A stretch of 64,000 nucleotides of DNA, taken from positions 1 through 64,000 of the forward strand of contig NZ_UQBH01000008.1 of the NCBI RefSeq assembly GCF_900539295.1. Reading direction: 5' to 3'. Shown one piece after another: positions 33,660-42,522 of the stretch. Position 1 is the stretch's first letter. Each line of letters begins with the position of its first letter. This stretch comes from an uncultured Megasphaera sp. GTDB taxonomy: Bacteria; Bacillota; Negativicutes; Veillonellales; Megasphaeraceae. A model generated the notes under the pieces. The model ran no database searches, was not told the origin of the DNA, and worked only from the letters and a program-made list of their open reading frames with translations. The position numbers were made by a program, and so were the translations under genes.

Positions 33660-34296
33660 GACGTCTCCTTTCAAATTCACTCAGACGACGGGCTAAACGG
33701 CGGCTGGCCTCATCGATGTCATTTTGTTCGACGAGGGCCATGATGTCGTCGGTCAACGCGTCACGCCAAAAGTCGTGGCGGTCCCTGGGGGAGGACAGGG
33801 CGGATCTGGCGGCTGAACGGATGCGGGCCACTTCATCGAGCCAGCGGCCGTAGCGTTCGTCAAAGCATTTTTCTAATCGCTGCCGCAGCCAGCGCGAGAA
33901 GGCCGGCCCCTTGCCGTTCGTCGAGATGGCGAGCTGCAGGTCGCCTTGACGGACGACGGCCGGCACGGTGAAATTACATAAATGGGGGACGTCGCAGACG
34001 TTGATCAATTTGCCCGCTTCTTCGGCAGCCTGTGACGCCATCAGACTGACGGCTTCATCGTCGGTGGCGCAGATGATGAGGAAGAAAGGCTTTTCGTCGC
34101 CTCGCTCATATTTTTTTGCCTTCCAGATTAAACGGCCGGCAGCGGCCCGGTTTTTTATCGTCTCCGTCGCTGTCGGAGCGATGACTGTGACGGCTGCCCC
34201 TTCATCGAGGAGGCCGGCTATTTTTCGTTCGGCGACGGTACCGCCGCCGATGACCAGACAAGGCCGGCTGCGGAGATCTACGTTGATGGGATACAT
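33649..34296 (-). CDS. sirC: Precorrin-2 dehydrogenase (siroheme synthase N-domain type)
   Basis: A 215-residue NAD-dependent dehydrogenase that oxidises precorrin-2 to sirohydrochlorin; some relatives also chelate iron. The Rossmann site is PCLVIGGGTVAERKIAGLL, followed by DDEAVSLMASQAAEE and the family INVCDVPHLCNFTVPAVV and STNGKGPAFSRWLRQRLE. GAGGATTCCCT precedes ATG 34296. It is the first gene of the operon sirC-hemC-cobA/hemD-hemB-hemA-hemL. A -10 box TATAAT lies on the minus strand at 34330-34335; the -35 is unclear. Confidence 0.94.
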   Translation of the reverse strand: MYPINVDLRSRPCLVIGGGTVAERKIAGLLDEGAAVTVIAPTATETIKNRAAAGRLIWKAKKYERGDEKPFFLIICATDDEAVSLMASQAAEEAGKLINVCDVPHLCNFTVPAVVRQGDLQLAISTNGKGPAFSRWLRQRLEKCFDERYGRWLDEVARIRSAARSALSSPRDRHDFWRDALTDDIMALVEQNDIDEASRRLARRLSEFERRRHET

Positions 34297-34396
34297 AGGG
34301 AATCCTCGCTTTTTTATAATATATTCCTTATTATACACAATTCTCCGGAAAAAAGCGTGGCAATGACAACACTTTTAGAAAGACCGCCATATGAGA

Positions 34397-34427
34397 AAAT
34401 CCGTACAGTGCGGGACTGTACGGATTT
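34397..34427 (-). terminator. Terminator of the flavin reductase gene
   Basis: AAATCCGTACAGT/ACTGTACGGATTT perfect stem; on the minus strand the run ends in TTTTCTC. Confidence 0.85.
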
Positions 34428-34446
34428 GTCGGCTGTCAAACCGAAA

Positions 34447-35010
34447 TCAGCGGATGAAGTTGGTCATGATCTTGGCTTCGGTCTCCGGTGCTGCGATACC
34501 GGCTTTTTTCCCGGCTTCGATGCACTGCAGGATCCAGGCCATGTTGCGGCCTAAGGTGCGCATGATCTGAAGGCCTTCTTCGTCGCGTCTGACTTCGTCC
34601 GGCGTATTGCCGTGGACCATGGGCCAGTAGCTCGAAGCGACGCTGATCATCTGGTGGTAGGACAGGTATTTATTGAGGACGTCCAAGGTCGCCGTCGTGC
34701 CGGCCCGGCGGGCAGAGGCGACGGTGGCGCCGACTTTATGGACCAATGCGTTTCCGGCCATACCGGCTAATTGGTCCATAAAGGATACGATTTCACCGGT
34801 CGGCGAAGCCCAGTAGACAGGGGAACCGATGACCAGACCGTCGGCGGACTGCATTTTTTCAGCAACCGCCGTGACGACGGCTTTGTCAGGGACGGCGTGG
34901 ATGATTTCCGCGTCGATGCCATTTTCACGGAGCGTATCGGCGACGACGGACAATGCCGTATAGGTGCAGCCTTTTTCGCGTCGGCTGCCGTTTAATAAGA
35001 TAACTTTCAT
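34447..35010 (-). CDS. NADPH-dependent FMN reductase / flavodoxin-fold protein
   Basis: A 187-residue flavodoxin-like protein. It begins MKVILLNGSRREKGCTYTAL, a phosphate-binding loop for FMN, and has the second flavin loop GSPVYWASPTGEIVSFMDQL. No iron-sulfur cysteine set is seen. Such proteins reduce flavins, quinones or nitro compounds with NAD(P)H. GAGGAGG precedes ATG 35010. It is single, read away from the gluconate cluster. The physiological substrate is unknown. Confidence 0.85.
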   Translation of the reverse strand: MKVILLNGSRREKGCTYTALSVVADTLRENGIDAEIIHAVPDKAVVTAVAEKMQSADGLVIGSPVYWASPTGEIVSFMDQLAGMAGNALVHKVGATVASARRAGTTATLDVLNKYLSYHQMISVASSYWPMVHGNTPDEVRRDEEGLQIMRTLGRNMAWILQCIEAGKKAGIAAPETEAKIMTNFIR

Positions 35011-35036
35011 GGGAATGCCTCCTCTATGGAAGATGA

Positions 35037-35090
35037 CTGTCTGCAGACAGCTAGTGAAATAATTATATACATCTATATATATCAAGATAA
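35037..35090 (-). promoter_or_regulatory. Promoter of the flavin reductase gene with palindromic site
   Basis: On the minus strand TTATCT (35085-35090), 17-bp spacer, TATAAT (35062-35067). A perfect 14-bp palindrome CTGTCTGCAGACAG (35037-35050) sits right at or after the expected start of transcription and is a candidate repressor operator. Confidence 0.55.
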
Positions 35091-35110
35091 CTATAGCACA
35101 GGAAGGCCCG

Positions 35111-35153
35111 AAGAGCAAGGCAGTCATCACTGAAGGTGACTCTTGCTCTTTTT
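35111..35153 (+). terminator. Terminator-like hairpin without an obvious upstream gene
   Basis: AAGAGCAAG-AGTCA pairs with TGACT-CTTGCTCTT, followed by TTTTT. It points right, toward gntK, yet no plus-strand gene precedes it. Confidence 0.6.
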
Positions 35154-35181
35154 GCATAGAAATAGATGAACCTATGAAATT

Positions 35182-35247
35182 AAAATATCAAAATAGATAA
35201 TTAAAAATGATATTTTTATTGCATTTGAGGGTTGGCCGTGGTATCAT
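35182..35247 (+). promoter_or_regulatory. Gluconate operon promoter with upstream inverted repeat
   Basis: TTGCAT (35219-35224), 17-bp spacer, TATCAT (35242-35247). Just upstream AAAATATCA (35182-35190) is mirrored by TGATATTTT (35208-35216), a candidate site for the RpiR-type regulator at the end of the cluster or another regulator. Confidence 0.6.
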
Positions 35248-35296
35248 AAGGGCATCAAAAAAGACTAGCCATGATTCATGAAAGGAAGTATGACTT

Positions 35297-36862
35297 ATGA
35301 ATACAAATACGCCGATGGATTCAGCCAACCAGGAAGTTTGGATTGGCGTCGATGTCGGAACGACCGGTGTCCGTGCCATTGCCTATACGGAAGAAGGCAT
35401 CAACGTCTGCTCGTCCGAAGCGTTCTATCCCTTGTTGACGCCCCGTCCCGATTGGGCTGAAGAAAGCCCGCTTCAAATTCTCGAAGCCGTTCAGGATGTC
35501 ATCCGCAAGACGACGGAACAGCTCCGCTACCGGAATAAGGAATTGGCCGGCATCGCCTTGAGTACGGCCATGCACAGCTTTGCCGCTCTCGATGAAGCCT
35601 ATGAACCCCTTCACGATATGCAGACCTGGGCCGACAGCCGCAGTGCTGCCATCGTCCGGGACATGAAGAAAGACGAAGCCTTATGCCGCTCCTTCTACGA
35701 ACGGACAGGCTGCCCGATTCACGCCTGCTACCCCTTTGCCAAGATTATCTGGCTCCGTCAGAACCAGCCCGAACTGTTCCGCCAAATGCGCTTTGTCGGT
35801 TCTCTGAAAGATTACTTATACTATCATCTGACCGGTGAGTGGCTCGTCGATAAGTCGACGGCCAGCACGACGGGCATGTACAACGAACAGACCCTCGCAT
35901 GGGACGATGAAATCATCGCCTATGCCGGCATCACCAAAGATCAGCTGCCGCCCGTCGTTTCGACGACCTACAGCCACGGACTGTGCGAAAAGGCCGCTAA
36001 GATCCTGCGCCTGCCGGCCAATCTTCCCGTCGTCATCGGTGCTACGGACGGCGTCTTGGTCAACGTCGGCATCGGTGCCGTCGAACCGGGACAGATCAGC
36101 GGTACCATCGGCACCAGCGGCGCCTTGCGCATGCTGACCCGTCAGCCTAAGGTCGACCCCCAGATGCGTACTTGGTGCTACAACCTGACTGACGACATGT
36201 GGGTCGCCGGCGGAGCCATCAACAACGGCGGCATGATCCTGCGCTGGGTCCGCGACAAGATTTGCCATTACGGCGGAAGCGCCTTGGAAACGCTGGACAT
36301 CGACCCGTATGACCTGATGACCATGAAGGCCGAACACGTCGACGCCGGTGCCGACGGCCTCATCTGCCTGCCTTGCTTTACGGGCGAACGGGCACCGCAC
36401 TGGAATTCGGAACTGCGGGGCATGTTCTTCGGATTTTCTCTCAATCACAGCCGATCCCATATGATCCGTGCCGTCATGGAAGGCATCTGCTACAGCTTAA
36501 ACAGCGTCATGGCAGCCCTTCGGGAATTTGGCGATGTCAAGGACATCCGGGTCAGCGGCAGCTTTACGAAATCGAAGCTCTGGCTGCAGATCATGTCGGA
36601 CGTCTTCAATGAACCGATTACCCTGCCCGACAACAGTGAAGGTGCAGCCTTCGGCGCTGCTGTCTTAGGCTTCATTTCAAGCGGCAAGTTAAAGAGCATT
36701 GCCGATACGGCTAATTTGGTCCACGCCAAAAAAGTCTATACGCCTATTGAGGAAAATGCCGCCGTATACCGTGAGCTCTACGATATTTTCACTCGCCTCT
36801 ACCAAAAATTACAAGGTGAATTTGCCGATATTGCGGCATACCAACAGCAATTAAAATTATAA
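35297..36862 (+). CDS. gntK: Gluconokinase (FGGY family)
   Basis: A 521-residue sugar kinase that would phosphorylate gluconate to 6-phosphogluconate. FGGY features: phosphate loop GVDVGTTGVRAIAYTEEG, the substrate helix STAMHSF, DMQTWADSR, the second phosphate loop GTIGTSGALRMLT and CLPCFTGERAPHWN. The sugar is inferred from neighbours gnd and gntP; by sequence alone xylulose or other polyol kinases are near. GGAAG precedes the ATG. First gene of a four-gene cluster. Confidence 0.9.
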   Translation: MNTNTPMDSANQEVWIGVDVGTTGVRAIAYTEEGINVCSSEAFYPLLTPRPDWAEESPLQILEAVQDVIRKTTEQLRYRNKELAGIALSTAMHSFAALDEAYEPLHDMQTWADSRSAAIVRDMKKDEALCRSFYERTGCPIHACYPFAKIIWLRQNQPELFRQMRFVGSLKDYLYYHLTGEWLVDKSTASTTGMYNEQTLAWDDEIIAYAGITKDQLPPVVSTTYSHGLCEKAAKILRLPANLPVVIGATDGVLVNVGIGAVEPGQISGTIGTSGALRMLTRQPKVDPQMRTWCYNLTDDMWVAGGAINNGGMILRWVRDKICHYGGSALETLDIDPYDLMTMKAEHVDAGADGLICLPCFTGERAPHWNSELRGMFFGFSLNHSRSHMIRAVMEGICYSLNSVMAALREFGDVKDIRVSGSFTKSKLWLQIMSDVFNEPITLPDNSEGAAFGAAVLGFISSGKLKSIADTANLVHAKKVYTPIEENAAVYRELYDIFTRLYQKLQGEFADIAAYQQQLKL

Positions 36863-36888
36863 TTTTCAGCAGAAAAGGGGATGTACTT

Positions 36889-38301
36889 ATGATGCTTCAC
36901 GATATTGGTGTCGTCGGCATGGCCGTCATGGGCAGCAACCTGGCCCTCAATATGGCCGACCACGGCTATGACGTCGCTGTATACAACTATACGCCGGATT
37001 TGACGGAAAAATTCCTGAAAGAACGGCCTCACGATAAGATTCACGGATTTTTGGAACTCGATGAATTCTTGGCCTCTCTCAAACGGCCGCGGAAGATCAT
37101 GCTCATGATCATGGCCGGCGCTCCTGTCGACAGCATGATCGACCAGCTCCTCACGCGCCTCGATGAAGGCGACATCATCATCGACGGCGGCAATTCTTAC
37201 TTCGGCGATACCCAGCGCCGCTGCGAACGCTGCAAGGAAGCGGGTATCCACTTCTACGGCATGGGTATTTCAGGCGGGGAAACGGGAGCTCGCCGCGGTC
37301 CGGCTATCATGCCCGGCGGCAATAAGGAAACCTACGCTGAAATCCAGCCTATTTATGAAGCCATTGCGGCCAAAGCTTCGGACGGCAAGCCCTGCTGCAC
37401 TTACATCGGCGCTGACGGTGCCGGTCATTACGTCAAGATGGTCCACAACGGCATCGAATACGCCGACATGCAGCTCATTGCCGAAGCCTACCTACTGCTG
37501 AAATACGTCGGCGGCTATGACAATGCTGCCATGTCTAAGATTTTCCATGAATGGAATCAGGGAGAACTGAAGAGCTTCCTCATCGGCATTGCAGCTGACA
37601 TCTTCGCCGAAGACGATGAAGAAGGCGGCCAGGTTCTCGATAAGATCGCCGACGCTGCCGGTCAGAAGGGGACCGGCCGTTGGACCAGCATCGAATCGAT
37701 GAAACAAGGCGTCGATATCTCTATGATTACGGCAGCCTGCAACGCCCGCGTCATGTCCAATGCACCGAGCCGCACCCAGGCTCAGCAAGCCGTCGTACGA
37801 CCGGATATTACGCCGCAGCGCGGTGACGACTTCGTCGAAGCCGTTCGCCAGAGCCTGTACGCCGCTAAGATCGTCGCTTACGCTCAGGGCTTCTCCCTCT
37901 ATAAGAGTGCCTCGGAAACCTATGACTGGCACCTCGATTACGGCGCCATCGCTTCGATTTTCCGGGCCGGCTGCATCATTCAGGCCGAATTTTTAAACAA
38001 GATCACCGAAGCTTACGGAAAGAATCCCGATCTTGACAACCTCTTGTTCGACGATTTCTTTCTCCAAAAAATCAATGACAACCAAGGCGCTCTGCGCCGT
38101 ATCATCGGCCTCGCCGTCAGCCAGGGACTTCCCATTCCGGCCTTCTCGGCAGCCCTTCAGTACCTCGATGCCTACAGCAGTCCCCAGGTAGGGGCCAACC
38201 TCATCCAGGCCCTGCGCGATTACTTCGGGGCCCATACCTTTAAGCGCGTCGATAAAGAAGGAATCTTCCATCATCACTGGAAAGAACATTATACGAAATA
38301 A
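36889..38301 (+). CDS. gnd: 6-phosphogluconate dehydrogenase (decarboxylating)
   Basis: A 470-residue enzyme giving ribulose 5-phosphate, CO2 and NAD(P)H. Nucleotide site GVVGMAVMGSNLALNMADHG, IIDGGNSYFGDTQRR, GMGISGGETGARRGPAIMPG with substrate contacts, the catalytic KMVHNGIEYADMQL, and the C-terminal tail with FKRVDKEGIFHHHW. The loop after the second beta strand reads YNYTPDLTEKF, the NADP-binding kind in the long Gnd class. Lies 26 bases after gntK. Confidence 0.97.
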   Translation: MMLHDIGVVGMAVMGSNLALNMADHGYDVAVYNYTPDLTEKFLKERPHDKIHGFLELDEFLASLKRPRKIMLMIMAGAPVDSMIDQLLTRLDEGDIIIDGGNSYFGDTQRRCERCKEAGIHFYGMGISGGETGARRGPAIMPGGNKETYAEIQPIYEAIAAKASDGKPCCTYIGADGAGHYVKMVHNGIEYADMQLIAEAYLLLKYVGGYDNAAMSKIFHEWNQGELKSFLIGIAADIFAEDDEEGGQVLDKIADAAGQKGTGRWTSIESMKQGVDISMITAACNARVMSNAPSRTQAQQAVVRPDITPQRGDDFVEAVRQSLYAAKIVAYAQGFSLYKSASETYDWHLDYGAIASIFRAGCIIQAEFLNKITEAYGKNPDLDNLLFDDFFLQKINDNQGALRRIIGLAVSQGLPIPAFSAALQYLDAYSSPQVGANLIQALRDYFGAHTFKRVDKEGIFHHHWKEHYTK

Positions 38302-38315
38302 AGGAGGTTTATATC

Positions 38316-39635
38316 ATGCCCCTCGTCATTCTTGCCGTTGGCATTCTCATACTGTTTTTCCTCATTGTAAAAGTAAAACTCAATAGTTTTCTGGCCCTGC
38401 TCCTCGTCGCCGGCCTCGTAGGTCTTGCCGAAGGCATGCCCATCGATCAATTGATTCCGACCATTGAAAAAGGTCTCGGCGGTACCCTCGGCGGCCTTGC
38501 CATCGTCGTATCCTTCGGGGCCATGCTGGGCAAACTCATGGCCGAAAGCGGCGGCGCCCAGCGCATTGCCACGACGCTGATCAACGTCTTCGGACGGGAA
38601 AAAGTAAAATGGGCCGTCTGCCTGACAGGCTTCATCGTCGGCATCGCCTTGTTCTATGAAATCGGCTTCGTACTCCTCATCCCCTTGGTATTTACCGTCG
38701 CTGCCGAAGCCAAGATTCCTCTTCTTGAAGTCGGGATCCCCATGGCAGCGGCCCTGTCAGTCACCCACGGCTTCCTGCCGCCTCATCCCGGTCCGACGGC
38801 CATTGCCATTATCTATAATGCCGATATCGGCACGACCTTACTGTATGGCGCCGCCATCGCCATTCCGACGGCTATCGTAGCCGGTCCCTTGTACTGCAAC
38901 TTGACCAAGGATATTAATCCGGAAATCCCTAAGGGCATGTACAATCCGAAAATCTTTAAGGACGACGAAATGCCGAGCTTCGGTATCTCAGTCTTTACGG
39001 CCCTGGTTCCGGTCATCCTCATGGCAGCTTCGGCGATTGCCAAATTGACCATGGATGCCGATTTGCCCCTGCGCCACGTCCTGACCTTCTTCGGTCAGCC
39101 TGATATTGCTCTGACCATTTCCGTCGCCATCGCCATTTATACCTTCGGCATCGGCCGCGGCAAATCCATGGAAGACGTCATGAAAACCGTCCAGGATGCG
39201 GTCCTGGCCATCGCCATGATTCTCCTCATCGTCGGCGGCGGCGGTGCCTTGAAGCAGGTCCTCATCGACAGCGGTCTCGGTACCTATATCGGGGAACTGG
39301 TAGCAAATTCCGACCTTTCGCCGCTCTTTTTGGCCTGGCTGGTAGCCGCCGTCATCCGCACGGCCTGCGGTTCGGCCACCGTCGCAGCCCTTACAGCCGG
39401 CGGTATTGCCGCTCCGATTGCGGTTGCTACCGGTGCGAATCCCGAACTGATGGTCCTGGCGACCGGTGCCGGGTCGCTCATCTTCAGCCCGCCCAATGAC
39501 CCCGGATTCTGGTTATTTAAAGAATTTTTCGGCCTGACCATTAAAGAAACAGTCCGCACCTGGTGTGCCTTGGAAACGATTATCGCCGTCATGGGCCTCA
39601 TCGGTGTCCTTGTATTAAATGTATTTGTAGGGTAA
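38316..39635 (+). CDS. gntP: GntP-family gluconate permease
   Basis: A 439-residue transporter with about 12-14 membrane segments that takes up gluconate with protons. Family features include LNSFLALLLVAGLVGLAEGM, FYEIGFVLLIPLVFTVAAEA, the HGFLPPHPGPTAIA loop and GSATVAALTAGGIAAPI near the end. AAGGAGGT precedes the ATG. It lies 14 bases after gnd, in the same transcription unit. Confidence 0.95.
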   Translation: MPLVILAVGILILFFLIVKVKLNSFLALLLVAGLVGLAEGMPIDQLIPTIEKGLGGTLGGLAIVVSFGAMLGKLMAESGGAQRIATTLINVFGREKVKWAVCLTGFIVGIALFYEIGFVLLIPLVFTVAAEAKIPLLEVGIPMAAALSVTHGFLPPHPGPTAIAIIYNADIGTTLLYGAAIAIPTAIVAGPLYCNLTKDINPEIPKGMYNPKIFKDDEMPSFGISVFTALVPVILMAASAIAKLTMDADLPLRHVLTFFGQPDIALTISVAIAIYTFGIGRGKSMEDVMKTVQDAVLAIAMILLIVGGGGALKQVLIDSGLGTYIGELVANSDLSPLFLAWLVAAVIRTACGSATVAALTAGGIAAPIAVATGANPELMVLATGAGSLIFSPPNDPGFWLFKEFFGLTIKETVRTWCALETIIAVMGLIGVLVLNVFVG

Positions 39636-39670
39636 AATAAGGAAGTAAATAATGAGTAGGAGAGAATCTT

Positions 39671-40528
39671 ATGGAAGAAGCAAACATCCAACGATTTCCC
39701 GGCCTGCGCAGTGTATACGGCGGTCTGACTAAGTCAGAGCGCCGTATTGCCGATTATATCGCCAATCATGCCGGTGTCGTCATGGAACAGACCGTAGCCG
39801 ACTTGGCGGCGCAGACGGATAGTTCAGAAATTACGATTTCCCGGTTTTGTAAGAAATTAGGCTTCAGCGGTCTGAAAGGATTGAAACTGATGCTGGCAGC
39901 CGGCATGTCGACCGTACCGGCCAAGGCCTTTCACGATATCGACTCCGGTGACGGCAGCCACGACGTAGCCTCCAAGGTCTTTGCCAACATCGCCGAAGGG
40001 CTGCAGGATACGCTGAGCCTCCTCGATTACGAGGCCCTTGATAAGGCAGCGGCCATGATTTTGGCGGCTAAAAGGGTCTATGTCTTCGGGTTCGGCAATT
40101 CGGCCACCGTTTGTTCCGATATGGAGACCCGGTTCCTGCGCCTGGGCCTGGCCATCCGGGCCGATGCCGATTCCCATATGCAGGTTACGGAAGCGGCCTT
40201 GATGACGGCTGACGACGTGGTCATTGCCGTGTCCCACAGCGGGGCCACCAAGGAGCTCCTTCAATCTGTTCGGGCGGCTAAGAAGGTCGGAGCCGGCATC
40301 ATCGTCATTACCAGCCACGGTCGATCCCTCTTGGCGGAAGAAGCCGATATCTGTCTCTGCGGCATGGGCCGCGAAGTCCAATTCACGTCGGAAGCCGGGG
40401 CCTCGCGCCTGATTCACATGGCCATTGGCGACGTCCTCTACACGCGGATTGCCATGCAGGAAAAAGGATTGTTCAAGGGCAATATGGAAAAGATGCGCAA
40501 AGAAATCGGCAAGAGACGGCAATATTGA
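39671..40528 (+). CDS. RpiR/MurR-family transcriptional regulator
   Basis: A 285-residue regulator with an N-terminal helix-turn-helix (residues about 10-85: SERRIADYIANHAGVVMEQT, EITISRFCKKLGFSGLKGLK) and a C-terminal SIS sugar-phosphate domain (AKRVYVFGFGNSATVCSDME, VVIAVSHSGATKELLQ). Such proteins usually sense a phosphosugar; 6-phosphogluconate would be the logical ligand here. It ends the gntK-gnd-gntP cluster, 35 bases after gntP. Confidence 0.93.
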   Translation: MEEANIQRFPGLRSVYGGLTKSERRIADYIANHAGVVMEQTVADLAAQTDSSEITISRFCKKLGFSGLKGLKLMLAAGMSTVPAKAFHDIDSGDGSHDVASKVFANIAEGLQDTLSLLDYEALDKAAAMILAAKRVYVFGFGNSATVCSDMETRFLRLGLAIRADADSHMQVTEAALMTADDVVIAVSHSGATKELLQSVRAAKKVGAGIIVITSHGRSLLAEEADICLCGMGREVQFTSEAGASRLIHMAIGDVLYTRIAMQEKGLFKGNMEKMRKEIGKRRQY

Positions 40529-40544
40529 TTTAATACCTGACAAG

Positions 40545-40578
40545 CAGCCTGCTTTCCATTATCGAGCAGGCTGTTTTT
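40545..40578 (+). terminator. Terminator of the gluconate cluster
   Basis: Perfect 9-bp stem CAGCCTGCT/AGCAGGCTG followed by TTTTT. Confidence 0.9.
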
Positions 40579-40585
40579 ACGACAT

Positions 40586-40687
40586 AAAAAAGACCCATGC
40601 CCATCCCATACGCCACAAGTGACGTACATAGGATGGCAAGCCCGTAAAGGCTTGTCTGCCGTTCAACAGCAGAACATGGTTCCTGGT
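40586..40687 (-). ncRNA. Candidate small non-coding RNA (about 102 nt)
   Basis: Bounded by a promoter (40694-40722) and a terminal T run (minus strand, 40591-40586). The RNA folds into CTGCTG/CGGCAG, CAAGCC/GGCTTG with loop TTTACG, and a long arm CCATCC...ACGTCAC/GTGGCGT...GGATGG, all enclosed by an ACCATG/CATGGGT closing stem just before the T run. No open frame of note lies inside and no gene follows on that strand. It does not match the SRP RNA, tmRNA, 6S or RNase P features I know. Confidence 0.7.
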
Positions 40688-40693
40688 ACTGTA

Positions 40694-40722
40694 AGTATAG
40701 CCGAATCGTGGGATGGCGTCAA
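40694..40722 (-). promoter_or_regulatory. Promoter of the candidate small RNA
   Basis: On the minus strand TTGACG (40717-40722), 17-bp spacer, TATACT (40694-40699); expected start about 40687. Confidence 0.8.
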
Positions 40723-40827
40723 GGATAGGGTAAGAGATCTAAAAGGTGTCAACTCAGATGTGGACTTTTTGAGCGATTTGTGGAATAATAGAATCGCTAT
40801 ATAGAAATGAGGAAGGATGATCAGAGG

Positions 40828-41589
40828 GTGAAAAAATTTGTGGAAATGGCGACGATTGTCGAAAATACAGCCATAATTCCGGAAGTCTGGAAAATGGTCT
40901 TCAAAGCGCCGAAGACGGCCCGAGAAGCCAAGGCCGGTCAGTTTGTCAATGTCCACCGCGATGGGGGACAGACCTTTTTGCGCCGTCCTTTCGGCATCGT
41001 CGATGCCGATATTGATGCGGGAACGGTGACCATTATTTACCGCTTGGTCGGTATCGGTACGGAAGAAATGAAGGATCTCCGTCCCGGCGATGTGATCAAC
41101 GTCGAAGGTCCCTTAGGCGACGGCATCTTTACGACGACGCCGGGGAAGGTCCTCCTGGCTGGCGGCGGTGTCGGTTTGGCGCCGCTCATCTTCCTGGCGA
41201 AACAGCTCGATCATCCCATCGTGCTCGTCGCCGGCAAGACGGCAGCGGAAACGTTTTGGACTGAGTTTTTTGAACCCTACGCCGAAGAAATCTATGTCAC
41301 TACCGATGACGGCTCGAAGGGCATCAAAGGCTTTGCTGTCGATGCCCTGCCTAACATCTTTTCGGAACATCCTGTCGACCGCGTATCGGTCTGCGGCCCG
41401 ACGATGATGATGAAGACCATTGCCGAAGCATCGGCCAAGGCCGGCATCGACTGCGAAGTCTCCATGGAAAAGCGGATGGCTTGCGGTATCGGCGTCTGCC
41501 TGGGCTGCACCTTTGAAAGCAAGCTGGACGGCAAGCGCTATAAAGTCTGCACCGACGGACCCGTCTTTTCGGCAAAGGAGGTCTTCTGA
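40828..41589 (+). CDS. pyrK: Dihydroorotate dehydrogenase electron-transfer subunit
   Basis: A 253-residue FAD/[2Fe-2S] protein that passes electrons from PyrD to NAD. The flavin site is FLRRPFGIVD, the NAD-binding LLAGGGVGLAPLIFLAKQL, and the cluster cysteines lie in MACGIGVCLGCTFES and YKVCTDGPVF. The start is uncertain: GTG 40828 has AGGAAGG 11 bases upstream; ATG 40807 and ATG 40846 are in-frame options without good sites. A weak promoter TGGACT-17-AATAAT precedes it. Its stop overlaps pyrD by one base. Confidence 0.93.
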   Translation: MKKFVEMATIVENTAIIPEVWKMVFKAPKTAREAKAGQFVNVHRDGGQTFLRRPFGIVDADIDAGTVTIIYRLVGIGTEEMKDLRPGDVINVEGPLGDGIFTTTPGKVLLAGGGVGLAPLIFLAKQLDHPIVLVAGKTAAETFWTEFFEPYAEEIYVTTDDGSKGIKGFAVDALPNIFSEHPVDRVSVCGPTMMMKTIAEASAKAGIDCEVSMEKRMACGIGVCLGCTFESKLDGKRYKVCTDGPVFSAKEVF

Positions 41590-42506
41590 TGATCAGTGAA
41601 CGAATTGCTGTCGAATTCGCCGGCATCTCGATGAAAACGCCCGTCATGGGGGCATCGGGAACCTTCGGATTCGGCATCGAATACAGTGACTTTCTCGACC
41701 TCGATGCCGTCGGGGCCATCATCTCCAAGGGCATTACGCCCTTGCCGCGGCCGGGCAATCCCGGTGTCCGCGTCGCTGAAACGCCGGCAGGGATGCTCAA
41801 CTGCATCGGCTTGGAAAACCCCGGCGTCGACGCCTTTAAGCGGGATATCCTGCCTAAGGTAACGTCTGCCTGTCAGACGCCGCTCATCGTCAACATCTCC
41901 GCCGGCAGTGTGGAGGAGTACGGGAAACTGGCGGCCGACCTCGACGTCGACGGCGTCGCAGGCTTAGAAGTAAACATTTCCTGCCCTAACGTCAAGGAAG
42001 GGGGCATCGTCTTCGGAACCCAGCCGGATGCTGCTGCTGCCGTAACGCGCAGCGTCAAGGACAATACGAAAAAGCCGGTCATCGTCAAATTATCGCCGAA
42101 CGTCACCGATATTACGACCATGGCCAAGTCCGTCGAAGCAGCCGGTGCCGATGCCATTTCCCTGATCAACACCCTGACCGGCATGGCCATCGACATCACG
42201 ACGCGCCGTCCCATTTTGGGCAACATCACCGGCGGCTTGTCGGGCCCGGCTGTAAAACCTATTGCCCTGCGCATGGTTTGGCAGGCCTCGAAGGCCGTAT
42301 CCATTCCCATCTTGGGCCTCGGCGGTATCGTAACTTGGCAGGATGCCGTTGAATTCATGCTGGCCGGCGCCAGTGCGGTCGCTGTCGGCGCCCATAACTT
42401 CGTCGATCCCCGAGCCGTCGAAACGGTAGCCGAAGGCCTCGACCAGTACTGTAAAGACCAGGGCATCGCTCATATCAGCGACATCGTCGGTCAATTAGAA
42501 GCATAA
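41589..42506 (+). CDS. pyrD: Dihydroorotate dehydrogenase (class 1B catalytic subunit)
   Basis: A 305-residue FMN enzyme oxidising dihydroorotate to orotate in pyrimidine synthesis. Motifs: VMGASGTFGFGIEY, SKGITPLPRPGNPGVR, NCIGLENPGVDAF, EVNISCPNVKEGG with the catalytic-base Cys, VKLSPNVTDI and LGLGGIVTWQDAVEFMLAGA. The Cys base and PyrK partner identify type 1B, using NAD. Coupled to pyrK by TGATG. Confidence 0.97.
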   Translation: MISERIAVEFAGISMKTPVMGASGTFGFGIEYSDFLDLDAVGAIISKGITPLPRPGNPGVRVAETPAGMLNCIGLENPGVDAFKRDILPKVTSACQTPLIVNISAGSVEEYGKLAADLDVDGVAGLEVNISCPNVKEGGIVFGTQPDAAAAVTRSVKDNTKKPVIVKLSPNVTDITTMAKSVEAAGADAISLINTLTGMAIDITTRRPILGNITGGLSGPAVKPIALRMVWQASKAVSIPILGLGGIVTWQDAVEFMLAGASAVAVGAHNFVDPRAVETVAEGLDQYCKDQGIAHISDIVGQLEA

Positions 42507-42522
42507 AAAGAGTATACATTAG

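Noticed and set aside
40586..40687. Possible 4.5S SRP RNA or 6S RNA
   Set aside because: The SRP GGAAG/AGCAGC tip and the large 6S central bubble are not present.
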